5,155 bases of DNA from Bifidobacterium breve (lineage in GTDB: Bacteria; Actinomycetota; Actinomycetes; Mycobacteriales; Mycobacteriaceae), in contig CAMCWJ010000219.1 in assembly GCA_945882475.1 (NCBI GenBank), positions 1-5,155 on the forward strand, written 5' to 3'. Positions 1 to 5,155 of the stretch are shown here, piece by piece. Position 1 is the first letter of the stretch. The number at the start of each line of letters is the position of its first letter. The notes under the pieces are model-generated. The model was not told the DNA's origin. It ran no database searches and saw only the letters and a list, made by a program, of their open reading frames with translations. A program made the translations under genes and the position numbers.

Positions 1-510
1 CGCCGCGGCGACCGGATCGGAAAGCTCCGCGCCCATCTCCATGTCCGCCACCTCGATCAGGAACACCGTGATGTCGGTGGGGCAGGCGTCGCCCAGCGCC
101 CAGCGGGCGAACGGGATGGCGTGATCCCACCGGAAGGAATGCGTGTGCAGACCCTGCAGCGGTGGCAGATCGGTCAGCTCCTCCCCCGGCAACCGGTACA
201 CCGTTCCAGGGGCGGCGCGGTCGTCGCCAGCAGAACCCTGACTCACACAGGCGTCAACTATGACCACCCGTTGCGCCCCGCGCATCTGGAACCCGACGTC
301 CATGCCGGCGGTGCCACCGTCGACCAGTCGGGCGCCGTCGGGCACGCCGCGGTCCCAGAGGTGGCGGATGAGAACGGGGCCTACCCCGTCGTCACCGCGC
401 AACAGATTCCCGCATCCCACCACTAGAACCGCGCAGCCCGGCGGTTCCAGATCGAGTTCGGAGTCGTGCGAACTCACGGTGGATCGATCAGGCGTGACTT
501 CCGCGGTCAC
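1..510 (-). CDS. Hydrogenase maturation protease, HybD/HyaD family (3' end cut off by window edge)
   Basis: Nickel-dependent endopeptidase family that cuts the C-terminal extension from the [NiFe] large subunit once the metal centre is assembled in the cytoplasm. Reading from 510, 170 codons are present and the frame stays open to the window edge. Residues 32-44 form the family's GxGNxLxxDDGxG signature (GCGNLLRGDD at 32-41). DGGTAGM follows at 64-70, and D86 sits in VIVDAC. By comparison with E. coli HybD, whose nickel ligands are E16, D62 and H93, I infer D41, D86 and a histidine near H124 (THSFRWDH) as ligands. The start is uncertain: GTG at 510 overlaps the hucL stop (GTGA), which would couple translation, while GTG at 477 lacks a clear Shine-Dalgarno and would give a protein 11 residues shorter. 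Its natural substrate is the HucL encoded just upstream. The last residues are outside the window. Family confidence is high; start confidence is moderate. Confidence 0.9.
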   Translation of the reverse strand, partial: MTAEVTPDRSTVSSHDSELDLEPPGCAVLVVGCGNLLRGDDGVGPVLIRHLWDRGVPDGARLVDGGTAGMDVGFQMRGAQRVVIVDACVSQGSAGDDRAAPGTVYRLPGEELTDLPPLQGLHTHSFRWDHAIPFARWALGDACPTDITVFLIEVADMEMGAELSDPVAAA

Positions 511-2114
511 ACCATTCCGTTGACGACGAACTTCGACAGCTCCCGACCGGTCTTACCGTCGTAGGCGTGCACCGTGCACACCAGGCAGGAGTCGAAGCTA
601 CGGGCCACATGCCCGAGTTCGACCGGATCTTCGGGATCGATGATCGGCGAGCCGACGAGAGCGGTTTCCATCGGGCCCAGCGCACCGCTGCCGTCGCGCG
701 GGCCGATGTTCCATGCCGTCGGGGTGATCACCTGGTAGTTCTTGATCTTGTTGTTCTCCAGCACGATCCAGTCCGACAGCGATCCGCGGGCCGCCTCGGT
801 GGAGCCGAACCCCTTGCCGTCGGCGTACTCGGTGGGCTTGCTGTAGAAGCTCTCCTTGAGTTCCAGCTGGGCCAACCAGCCCCGCACCCACTTGTAGTAC
901 TTGGCCGCCTCGTGCAGGCGGGCAAGCTGGCGGACCATGATGCTGGGTCCGATCGTGTTGTAGATATCGAGGAACAGCGGGTCGTTGTCCTGGTGCGGTC
1001 CGGCGTTCGGGGCGGCCGCGGCCATCCGGCGGGCCAGCGGCCCGGTCTCCAGCGGAACGTCGCCCATACCGTCGATCAGGTATCGCGGCGACTTGGCCCA
1101 GCTGTACTTGCCCTGCCCCTTGCCCTTCTCCGGATCGACCGGGATGGTCTCGCCCTCGAACGGGTGCAGCGGCCGGCTGCCCTCGTAGAAGGAGTGCGTG
1201 ACGTCCTCGCGCACGTTGGCCTGATCGAACTCGCTGTATTGGCCGTTCGCGAACACCCCGCCGCGGCCGATGAGGGCGGCGTTGCGGCCCTCGATGGTCG
1301 GATTGCGGTACAGGGTGGGATCGAAGTACGTGCCAGTCGCGAGGTAGTTCCCCACACCCTTGCCGTATCTGTCCAGCCCGATATCCATCGAGTAGCGGAT
1401 GAAGAAACCCATGTCGGAGTTGCGTTGCGACTCGTTCTCGTCGACCCAGGCCAGCACGTCGGCCCAGCTCTTGTTCTCCAGCCAGCGGTCGATACTGCAG
1501 CCGAGCAGGTCGGACTCGAGCCAGTTGTCCTTCCAGTTCTCCAGGATGGCGATCGAACGGGTGACATCCGACAGCGTGGGCGCGCCCATGACGCCGCCGG
1601 GCACCATGAAGCTGGAGTGCGGCCACTGCCCGCCGAAGATCGCGTAGACCTCAACCGGCTTCTGGGAGAGCACCACACCCTTCTGGTAGCTGGTGCCCAC
1701 GTACGGCGCGTAACGGCGCACCGCCTCGTCGTACATGGATGACTTGGCGTAGTTCTTGTTCGTGAGGTCGATGGCGAACAGCGCGTAGTAGTACCGCGGG
1801 ATGGACTGCAGGGTCTCGCAGCCCTGGGCGATGTTGCGCACCAGCGTCGCGTTGGACGGCATGGTGGTCTTCCATGCGGTGTCCAGGGCGTAGGCCGACT
1901 TGTACAGGTGGCTGCCACCGCAGATGCCGCAGATGCGCGGACACACGATGAGGCCGGCCTGCGGGTCCTTGCCGCGCAGGATGATCTCGAAGCCGCGGAA
2001 CATCGCGGCCTCGGTCCAGGCCGAGGTGACGACGCCGTCTTCGATGGTGACTCGGACGTCGAGGTCGCCCTCGACGCGTCCGAGTGGGCTGACGTGCAGA
2101 TCCATGGATGTCAT
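507..2114 (-). CDS. hucL: Group 2a [NiFe] hydrogenase large (catalytic) subunit HucL
   Basis: Catalytic subunit of a high-affinity uptake hydrogenase that splits H2 and feeds electrons through HucS towards menaquinone. It is 535 residues, a normal full length. The N-terminal nickel-binding motif is CPRICGICGGSH at 58-69, with C62 and C65 as the expected ligands. The C-terminal motif is DSCLVCTVH at 508-516, with C510 and C513 as ligands. The 19 residues after H516 form the extension normally removed by the maturation protease, so this is a precursor. E440-A-A-R443-G matches the conserved region carrying the active-site arginine, with Ala in place of the Pro of the more usual EAPRG. PTAWNIGPRD (465-474) is another family block. 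ATG at 2114 is chosen because GGAGGA lies 9 nt upstream (2124-2129). It lies 50 nt after hucS and overlaps the possible protease start. Assignment to Huc rather than the group 1h enzyme rests on strong remembered similarity to M. smegmatis HucL. Confidence 0.97.
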   Translation of the reverse strand: MTSMDLHVSPLGRVEGDLDVRVTIEDGVVTSAWTEAAMFRGFEIILRGKDPQAGLIVCPRICGICGGSHLYKSAYALDTAWKTTMPSNATLVRNIAQGCETLQSIPRYYYALFAIDLTNKNYAKSSMYDEAVRRYAPYVGTSYQKGVVLSQKPVEVYAIFGGQWPHSSFMVPGGVMGAPTLSDVTRSIAILENWKDNWLESDLLGCSIDRWLENKSWADVLAWVDENESQRNSDMGFFIRYSMDIGLDRYGKGVGNYLATGTYFDPTLYRNPTIEGRNAALIGRGGVFANGQYSEFDQANVREDVTHSFYEGSRPLHPFEGETIPVDPEKGKGQGKYSWAKSPRYLIDGMGDVPLETGPLARRMAAAAPNAGPHQDNDPLFLDIYNTIGPSIMVRQLARLHEAAKYYKWVRGWLAQLELKESFYSKPTEYADGKGFGSTEAARGSLSDWIVLENNKIKNYQVITPTAWNIGPRDGSGALGPMETALVGSPIIDPEDPVELGHVARSFDSCLVCTVHAYDGKTGRELSKFVVNGMV

Positions 2115-2123
2115 TGGGGTAAG

Positions 2124-2129
2124 TCCTCC
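2124..2129 (-). promoter_or_regulatory. Ribosome binding site of hucL
   Basis: GGAGGA on the minus strand lies 9 nt before the ATG at 2114. It supports that start over the next in-frame ATG at 2105, which has no such sequence. The 50-nt gap between hucS and hucL shows no convincing terminator or promoter, so the two genes are probably co-transcribed. Confidence 0.75.
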
Positions 2130-2164
2130 AGAGTTTTCAGGTCAGGGTGTGGTCGGCGGGTGGC

Positions 2165-3136
2165 TCAGACCACGAACAGGTCTTCTTTGCACCAGTCCGG
2201 CGCGGCCTGGCGGGCCGCGGCGGCGTGTGCCATGTAGCTCAGCTTCTTGGCGCCGGTGCCCACTTCCTTGGGGATCACCCCGGCCACCTTCTGGGTCTTG
2301 AACAGCGTGCCGGGGGCAAGGTCGAAGTGTGGGAACTCCGGTTCGGTGCAGCCGTAGCAGGGCTGGCCGGCGCGGGTCTTCGACGACTGCCGGTTCCACA
2401 GGATCCGGTTGCACGGCGAGTGCGTCATCGGGCCGCGGCAGCCGAACTCGTAGAACAGGCAGCCGGTGCGGGTGCCCTCGCCGAAGGACATCGTGGACTG
2501 CTTGTATTCGTAGAACTGCACGCGGGTGCAGCCGGTCTGGGTGAAGGTCTTGAAGAAGGTCTCGGGCCGCTGAAGATCATCGAGCGAGATGTCGCCGGTG
2601 CGGCCGGTGGCCAGCGCCACCAGGATCTGGGTGATCCAGTCCGGGTGCGCCGGGCAGCCGGGGATATTGATGACCGGCAGGCCGGCCTTGGACTTGAAGT
2701 TAGGGCCGAGGAAGCCGCCCTTGTTGCGCTTGTGGAACTGCAGACCGGTCGAACCGGACGGGTTGGGTTCCATCGCCGGGATGCCACCCCAGCAGGCGCA
2801 GTCGCCGATGGCGACGACGATGCCGGCTTGCGCGGCCATCTCGGCGACCCAGTCCTTCATCGGACGGTCGGCGAACATGTCCATCCGGCCGGTTCCGTTG
2901 GGCCCCTCGATGACCGTGCCCTCGAAGACGAAGACGTCCATCGGGCGGGCGCCGCTGGCGCAGTCCCGGAAGATCTTCTGCGCCTGATTGCCCAGCTCGA
3001 GGCCCAGTGATGGGTGCCAAATAACTTCGAGACCGAAGTCGACGATCAGGTCGACGACGTTGGGCTCGTCGGCATTGAGGAACGACATGGTGTTACCACT
3101 GCACGCCCCTCCCTGGAACCACAGAACTGATGCCAT
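2165..3136 (-). CDS. hucS: Group 2a [NiFe] hydrogenase small (Fe-S) subunit HucS
   Basis: Electron-transfer subunit that carries electrons from the NiFe site of HucL through three Fe-S clusters to a quinone. It is 323 residues and begins MASVLWFQGGACSGN. There is no twin-arginine signal and no C-terminal membrane helix, so the enzyme stays in the cytoplasm. Likely proximal-cluster cysteines are C12, C113 or C115, and C161. The usual CxGC motif reads CSGN, so the second cysteine is N15. The distal region has Q200-T-G-C203, C226 and C233, where other families have HxxC. The medial set is C242, C260 and C263. This fits the three [3Fe-4S] clusters reported for M. smegmatis Huc; the residue matching here is by eye. 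ATG at 3136 is preferred because GAGAGGA lies 8 nt upstream and it matches the remembered HucS N-terminus. An in-frame ATG at 3184 would add 16 residues but has only weak ribosome-binding sequence. It is the first hydrogenase gene of the cluster. Confidence 0.96.
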   Translation of the reverse strand: MASVLWFQGGACSGNTMSFLNADEPNVVDLIVDFGLEVIWHPSLGLELGNQAQKIFRDCASGARPMDVFVFEGTVIEGPNGTGRMDMFADRPMKDWVAEMAAQAGIVVAIGDCACWGGIPAMEPNPSGSTGLQFHKRNKGGFLGPNFKSKAGLPVINIPGCPAHPDWITQILVALATGRTGDISLDDLQRPETFFKTFTQTGCTRVQFYEYKQSTMSFGEGTRTGCLFYEFGCRGPMTHSPCNRILWNRQSSKTRAGQPCYGCTEPEFPHFDLAPGTLFKTQKVAGVIPKEVGTGAKKLSYMAHAAAARQAAPDWCKEDLFVV

Positions 3137-3144
3137 GGACGAAT

Positions 3145-3151
3145 TCCTCTC
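3145..3151 (-). promoter_or_regulatory. Ribosome binding site deciding the hucS start
   Basis: GAGAGGA on the minus strand lies 8 nt before the ATG at 3136. It favours a HucS that starts MASVLWF over the longer form starting at 3184. Confidence 0.75.
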
Positions 3152-3204
3152 GGGGGACTCCGGTCTGAAATTTCCCTCTGACATTAACCCGATCTCGCTA
3201 ATTT

Positions 3205-3227
3205 TTCGATGACTTTTGGCCGTCGAA
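3205..3227. repeat. Inverted repeat TTCGA-N13-TCGAA upstream of hucS
   Basis: A perfect 5-bp dyad with a 13-nt spacer lies in the AT-rich part of the hucS leader, about 70-90 nt before the hucS ATG. The spacer contains GACTTTTGGCC (3211-3221), which matches 9 of 11 positions of the core GACTWWAGTCC of the mycobacterial DosR box. NarL-type regulators usually bind short dyads, so it could be an operator for the adjacent regulator. Five-bp arms can occur by chance, so this is only a candidate. Confidence 0.3.
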
Positions 3228-3245
3228 TGTCGCGCGCTGGGTCTG

Positions 3246-4448
3246 TCAGGAGTCCACCGGGACGGTCACAGTGACCGTTGTCCCCGCACCGGGCCGGGAT
3301 CGCACTTCGAGTGTCCCGCCGACGAGTTCGGCGCGCTCGGCCATCGACAACATGCCGTAGCCGGCGCGCCCGACGGCTGCCCGATCGAAGCCGACACCGT
3401 TGTCGGTCACCTCCAGCCGGGCCACCCCGTCGATCACGGTGAACGCGACCGTCGCGACCAGCGCCCGGGAGTGCTTGACGACGTTCTGCGCGCACTCCTG
3501 GGCGATCCGGTACAGCGCGACCTCGGTGTGCTCGGGCAACCGGTCATCGGCCAGCCGCAGTTCCAGGTCGACCTCCGGGATGGACGAAGCCAGGCTGGCC
3601 AGCCCCCCAGCCAGGCCGAAGTCGTCGAGCACCGGTGGACGCAGACCGCTGATCGCCGAACGCGCCTCGGCCAGGGTGAGGTCCACCAGATCGCGGGCCT
3701 TCTCCATCTGTTCGGTCGCCGAGGCCCGGTCGCCGTCGTCGATGGCCCGGGCGGCGGCGTCGAGCCGATAGGTCAGGCCCACCAGACGCTGCGAGATGCC
3801 GTCGTGGATGTCGCCGGCCAACCGGCGCCGCTCGCTCTCCTGAGCCGCGATCACCTGTTCGGCGAAATCCTCATGCGCGCGTTCGCGGGCCGAGACTTGT
3901 CGGTGCAACCGGGCCTGATGCAGTGAACCCGCGATCAGCCGTCCGATGACGAGTAGCAACTCGATATCGCGCGGGGTGAAATCGCGCCGCTCGATGGTGT
4001 GCACGTTGAGGACGCCGACGAGCCCGCCCGGTTCGGTCTCCATCGGCACCGAGGCCATCGAGGTGAAATCTCTGCCTCGCAGTGCCGCCATCGGAAGATA
4101 GCGAGGGTCGGATTCCTTGTCGGCGACGATCACCACCGGCTCGCGGTGGCTGGCCACCCACCCGGACACCCCCGAGCCCAGCGGCATCCGGATCCGGCCG
4201 ACCTGTTCGTTGAACGGCGGTGTGGCACCGGCCAGGGTCAGCGACTGGTCGGTGTCGTCGAGCACGTGCACGAAACAGACGTCGGATTCGGTTGCGGCGG
4301 TGATCATCCGGGCCACCGCTGCCGCCATCGGCTCCACACCCGGACCGCTGGAGGTCGCCGCGATGATATCAAGAAGCAACGCCACCTCGCGGTCGGCGCC
4401 GACCAGGCCGTGTACCGCATCCGCGCTGACACCGCCGGATGTGCTCAT
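3246..4448 (-). CDS. GAF-domain sensor histidine kinase, HisKA_3 (NarL/DevS-type) family
   Basis: Soluble sensor kinase that should autophosphorylate on histidine and pass the phosphate to the response regulator encoded just upstream. It is 400 residues with no membrane-spanning segment, so it senses a cytoplasmic signal. Residues ~35-180 form a single GAF domain (PLGSGVSGWV near 89-98, GVLNVH at 145-150). A coiled linker with HRQVSARERAHEDF at 182-195 follows. The HisKA_3 dimerisation block is at ~200-270, with the phosphoacceptor H215 in ERRRLAGDIHDGISQRL. The HATPase domain has N322 in the N box, DNGVGF at 349-354 and GYGM at 363-366. All catalytic motifs look intact. ATG at 4448 overlaps the regulator stop by 4 nt (ATGA), and GGGAAGG sits 9 nt upstream. 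The layout resembles DevS/DosS but with one GAF domain rather than two. The ligand (haem, flavin, Fe-S or a small molecule) cannot be read from the sequence. The downstream huc genes make hydrogenase control a reasonable inference, not shown. Confidence 0.93.
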   Translation of the reverse strand: MSTSGGVSADAVHGLVGADREVALLLDIIAATSSGPGVEPMAAAVARMITAATESDVCFVHVLDDTDQSLTLAGATPPFNEQVGRIRMPLGSGVSGWVASHREPVVIVADKESDPRYLPMAALRGRDFTSMASVPMETEPGGLVGVLNVHTIERRDFTPRDIELLLVIGRLIAGSLHQARLHRQVSARERAHEDFAEQVIAAQESERRRLAGDIHDGISQRLVGLTYRLDAAARAIDDGDRASATEQMEKARDLVDLTLAEARSAISGLRPPVLDDFGLAGGLASLASSIPEVDLELRLADDRLPEHTEVALYRIAQECAQNVVKHSRALVATVAFTVIDGVARLEVTDNGVGFDRAAVGRAGYGMLSMAERAELVGGTLEVRSRPGAGTTVTVTVPVDS

Positions 4449-5098
4449 CGAAAGATGCCTTCCCGCAACGCCATTGCCGCCGCGCTGGTCCGGTCGCCCA
4501 CGCCGAGCTTGCGGTACACCGAACTCAGATGCGTTTTCACCGTCTCCTCGCCGATCACGAGTTTGGATGCGATTCCCCGATTCGACAGACCGGTAACCAC
4601 CAGAGACAGGATCTCGCTCTCGCGTTGAGTCAATCCATGCCGCGCACCGGGCCAGAACTGATTGCTCTGCAGTCGCGCGGCGGTCTCGGCGGCCCGCGCG
4701 GCCAGGCCGGCGTCGATGGCCGTCGAACCGGCCCGCACGCCCTCGAGTTGACGGACGAGTTCGTCGCTGCTGATGCCTTTGAGCAGATACCCGGAGGCGC
4801 CCACCCGCATCGCCTGGAACAGGTACTGCTCGTCGTCATAAACCGACAGCAAGATCACCTTGCGGTCGGGATGGCGTTCGCGGATCTCGCGGCACAGGTC
4901 CAATCCGCTGACGCCGGCCATTCGGATATCGCACAGCACGATGTCGGGTTCCAACTCGTCGATCACCGTCATCGCCTTCTCGGCACCGACCGCCTCCCCG
5001 ACAACTTCGACCCGACTGGCGAACGGCGCAAGCATCGCCTTGAGACCCTCAAGGACCATCTCGTGGTCGTCGACGAGCACCACTCGCACCACGGTCAT
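4445..5098 (-). CDS. NarL/LuxR-family two-component response regulator
   Basis: DNA-binding response regulator, 217 residues, the typical length. The receiver domain spans ~4-122, with the acidic pair D10-D11, the phosphoacceptor D57 (LCDIRM), S85 (LLSVYDD) and K107 (YLLKGIS). A linker (~123-153) leads to a LuxR-type helix-turn-helix at ~155-213. That domain starts LTQRESEIL and carries a recognition helix around TVKTHLSSVYRKLGV (187-200). It is the evident partner of the HisKA_3 kinase, whose ATG overlaps its stop codon. The ATG at 5098 has no clear Shine-Dalgarno. The frame is open upstream to the window edge but holds no ATG or GTG there, so 5098 is the best start in view. In-frame GTGs at 5092 and 5089 are less likely alternatives. 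The target promoters are unknown; the hydrogenase operon downstream is the obvious candidate. The overall fold resembles DosR/DevR, but this is not an assignment of orthology. Confidence 0.93.
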   Translation of the reverse strand: MTVVRVVLVDDHEMVLEGLKAMLAPFASRVEVVGEAVGAEKAMTVIDELEPDIVLCDIRMAGVSGLDLCREIRERHPDRKVILLSVYDDEQYLFQAMRVGASGYLLKGISSDELVRQLEGVRAGSTAIDAGLAARAAETAARLQSNQFWPGARHGLTQRESEILSLVVTGLSNRGIASKLVIGEETVKTHLSSVYRKLGVGDRTSAAAMALREGIFR

Positions 5099-5155
5099 GG
5101 CATCACGGTAGTGCGAATACCCGTGCTGCGGACTCCATCTTCGTCTCCCCTGATC
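5095..5155 (-). CDS. Possible 3' end of an upstream gene overlapping the response regulator start
   Basis: One minus-strand frame runs open from the right edge to a TGA at 5097-5095, forming an ATGA overlap with the response regulator ATG. The visible tail ends GVRSTGIRTTVMP. This repeats the tight coupling seen between regulator and kinase and would explain the missing Shine-Dalgarno of the regulator. However, all three minus frames lack stops across most of this short GC-rich stretch, so the evidence is weak. No family is recognisable from 19 residues. Confidence 0.25.
   Translation of the reverse strand, partial: IRGDEDGVRSTGIRTTVMP

Larger units (their letters stand above)
3137..3245 (-). 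promoter_or_regulatory. hucS leader / putative hydrogenase promoter region
   Basis: This 109-nt gap between the kinase stop and hucS is the largest non-coding interval in the window. The part at about 3178-3219 is much richer in A and T than its surroundings, including a run of six Ts at 3201-3206 on the plus strand side. That is where a hydrogenase-specific promoter would be expected. I cannot assign -35 and -10 boxes with confidence. The gap is too short to encode a HucM-like protein. There is no strong hairpin followed by a U-run after the kinase gene, so read-through from the two-component operon is also possible. Confidence 0.4.

Noticed and set aside
567..1742. 391-residue plus-strand reading frame opposite hucL
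   Set aside because: It lies antisense within a strongly identified gene, has no recognisable domain and a composition typical of GC-rich shadow frames.
598..1918. Large minus-strand frames inside hucL (598-1626 and 1076-1918)
   Set aside because: They are rich in Arg, Pro, Ala and Ser with no motifs, and overlap a gene whose correct frame carries all the family motifs.
2115..2164. Terminator or separate promoter between hucS and hucL
   Set aside because: The 50-nt gap shows no stable stem with a U-run and no clear promoter boxes; it holds a good ribosome binding site only.
2147..3010. 287-residue plus-strand frame opposite hucS
   Set aside because: Shadow of hucS; no domain and no ribosome binding site of note.
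507..3136. Group 1h (Hhy/Hyd2) hydrogenase as an alternative identity
   Set aside because: The small-subunit N-terminus (MASVLWFQGGACSGN) and the large-subunit motifs match remembered Huc (group 2a) nearly residue for residue.
3136..3184. Tat signal peptide for export of the hydrogenase
   Set aside because: Neither start gives a twin-arginine motif followed by a hydrophobic stretch.
3216..3926. 236-residue plus-strand frame opposite the kinase
   Set aside because: Shadow of the HATPase and HisKA_3 region, whose minus-strand frame has every expected motif.

Overview
The window comes from a high-GC actinobacterium, most likely a fast-growing mycobacterium (Mycolicibacterium-type). The base composition, the ATGA/GTGA gene overlaps and above all the hydrogenase proteins, which match what I remember of Mycolicibacterium smegmatis Huc very closely, all point that way. 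Every gene I can support is on the minus strand, so transcription runs from position 5155 towards position 1. All large plus-strand reading frames are GC-rich shadows.

In transcription order: (1) possibly the last codons of an unidentified upstream gene at the right edge, ending in an ATGA overlap with the next gene; (2) a NarL/LuxR-type response regulator, 5098-4445; (3) a soluble GAF-domain HisKA_3 sensor histidine kinase, 4448-3246, coupled to the regulator by a 4-nt overlap; (4) a 109-nt, locally AT-rich intergenic leader containing an inverted repeat; (5) hucS, small subunit of a group 2a [NiFe] hydrogenase, 3136-2165; (6) hucL, its large subunit, 2114-507; (7) a HybD/HyaD-family hydrogenase maturation protease, starting near 510 and cut off by the left edge.

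The functional core is a high-affinity, cytoplasmic (no Tat signal) uptake hydrogenase of the type that oxidises atmospheric H2 and passes electrons to menaquinone. HucL carries the NiFe site (CxxC pairs at both ends). HucS carries an iron-sulfur relay whose ligand pattern suggests three [3Fe-4S] clusters. The downstream protease would remove the 19-residue C-terminal extension of HucL after nickel insertion. The two-component pair directly upstream could be a dedicated regulator of the operon, sensing a redox, gas or metabolic signal through its GAF domain; this is inferred from position only.

The main points for a second look are the two-component system in the place where, as I recall, M. 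smegmatis encodes the HucM stalk protein; the absence of room for hucM in this window; the unusual cluster-ligand substitutions in HucS; and the dyad in the hucS leader. I do not see a wholly new biological system. No RNA genes, mobile elements, CRISPR arrays or convincing intrinsic terminators were seen.
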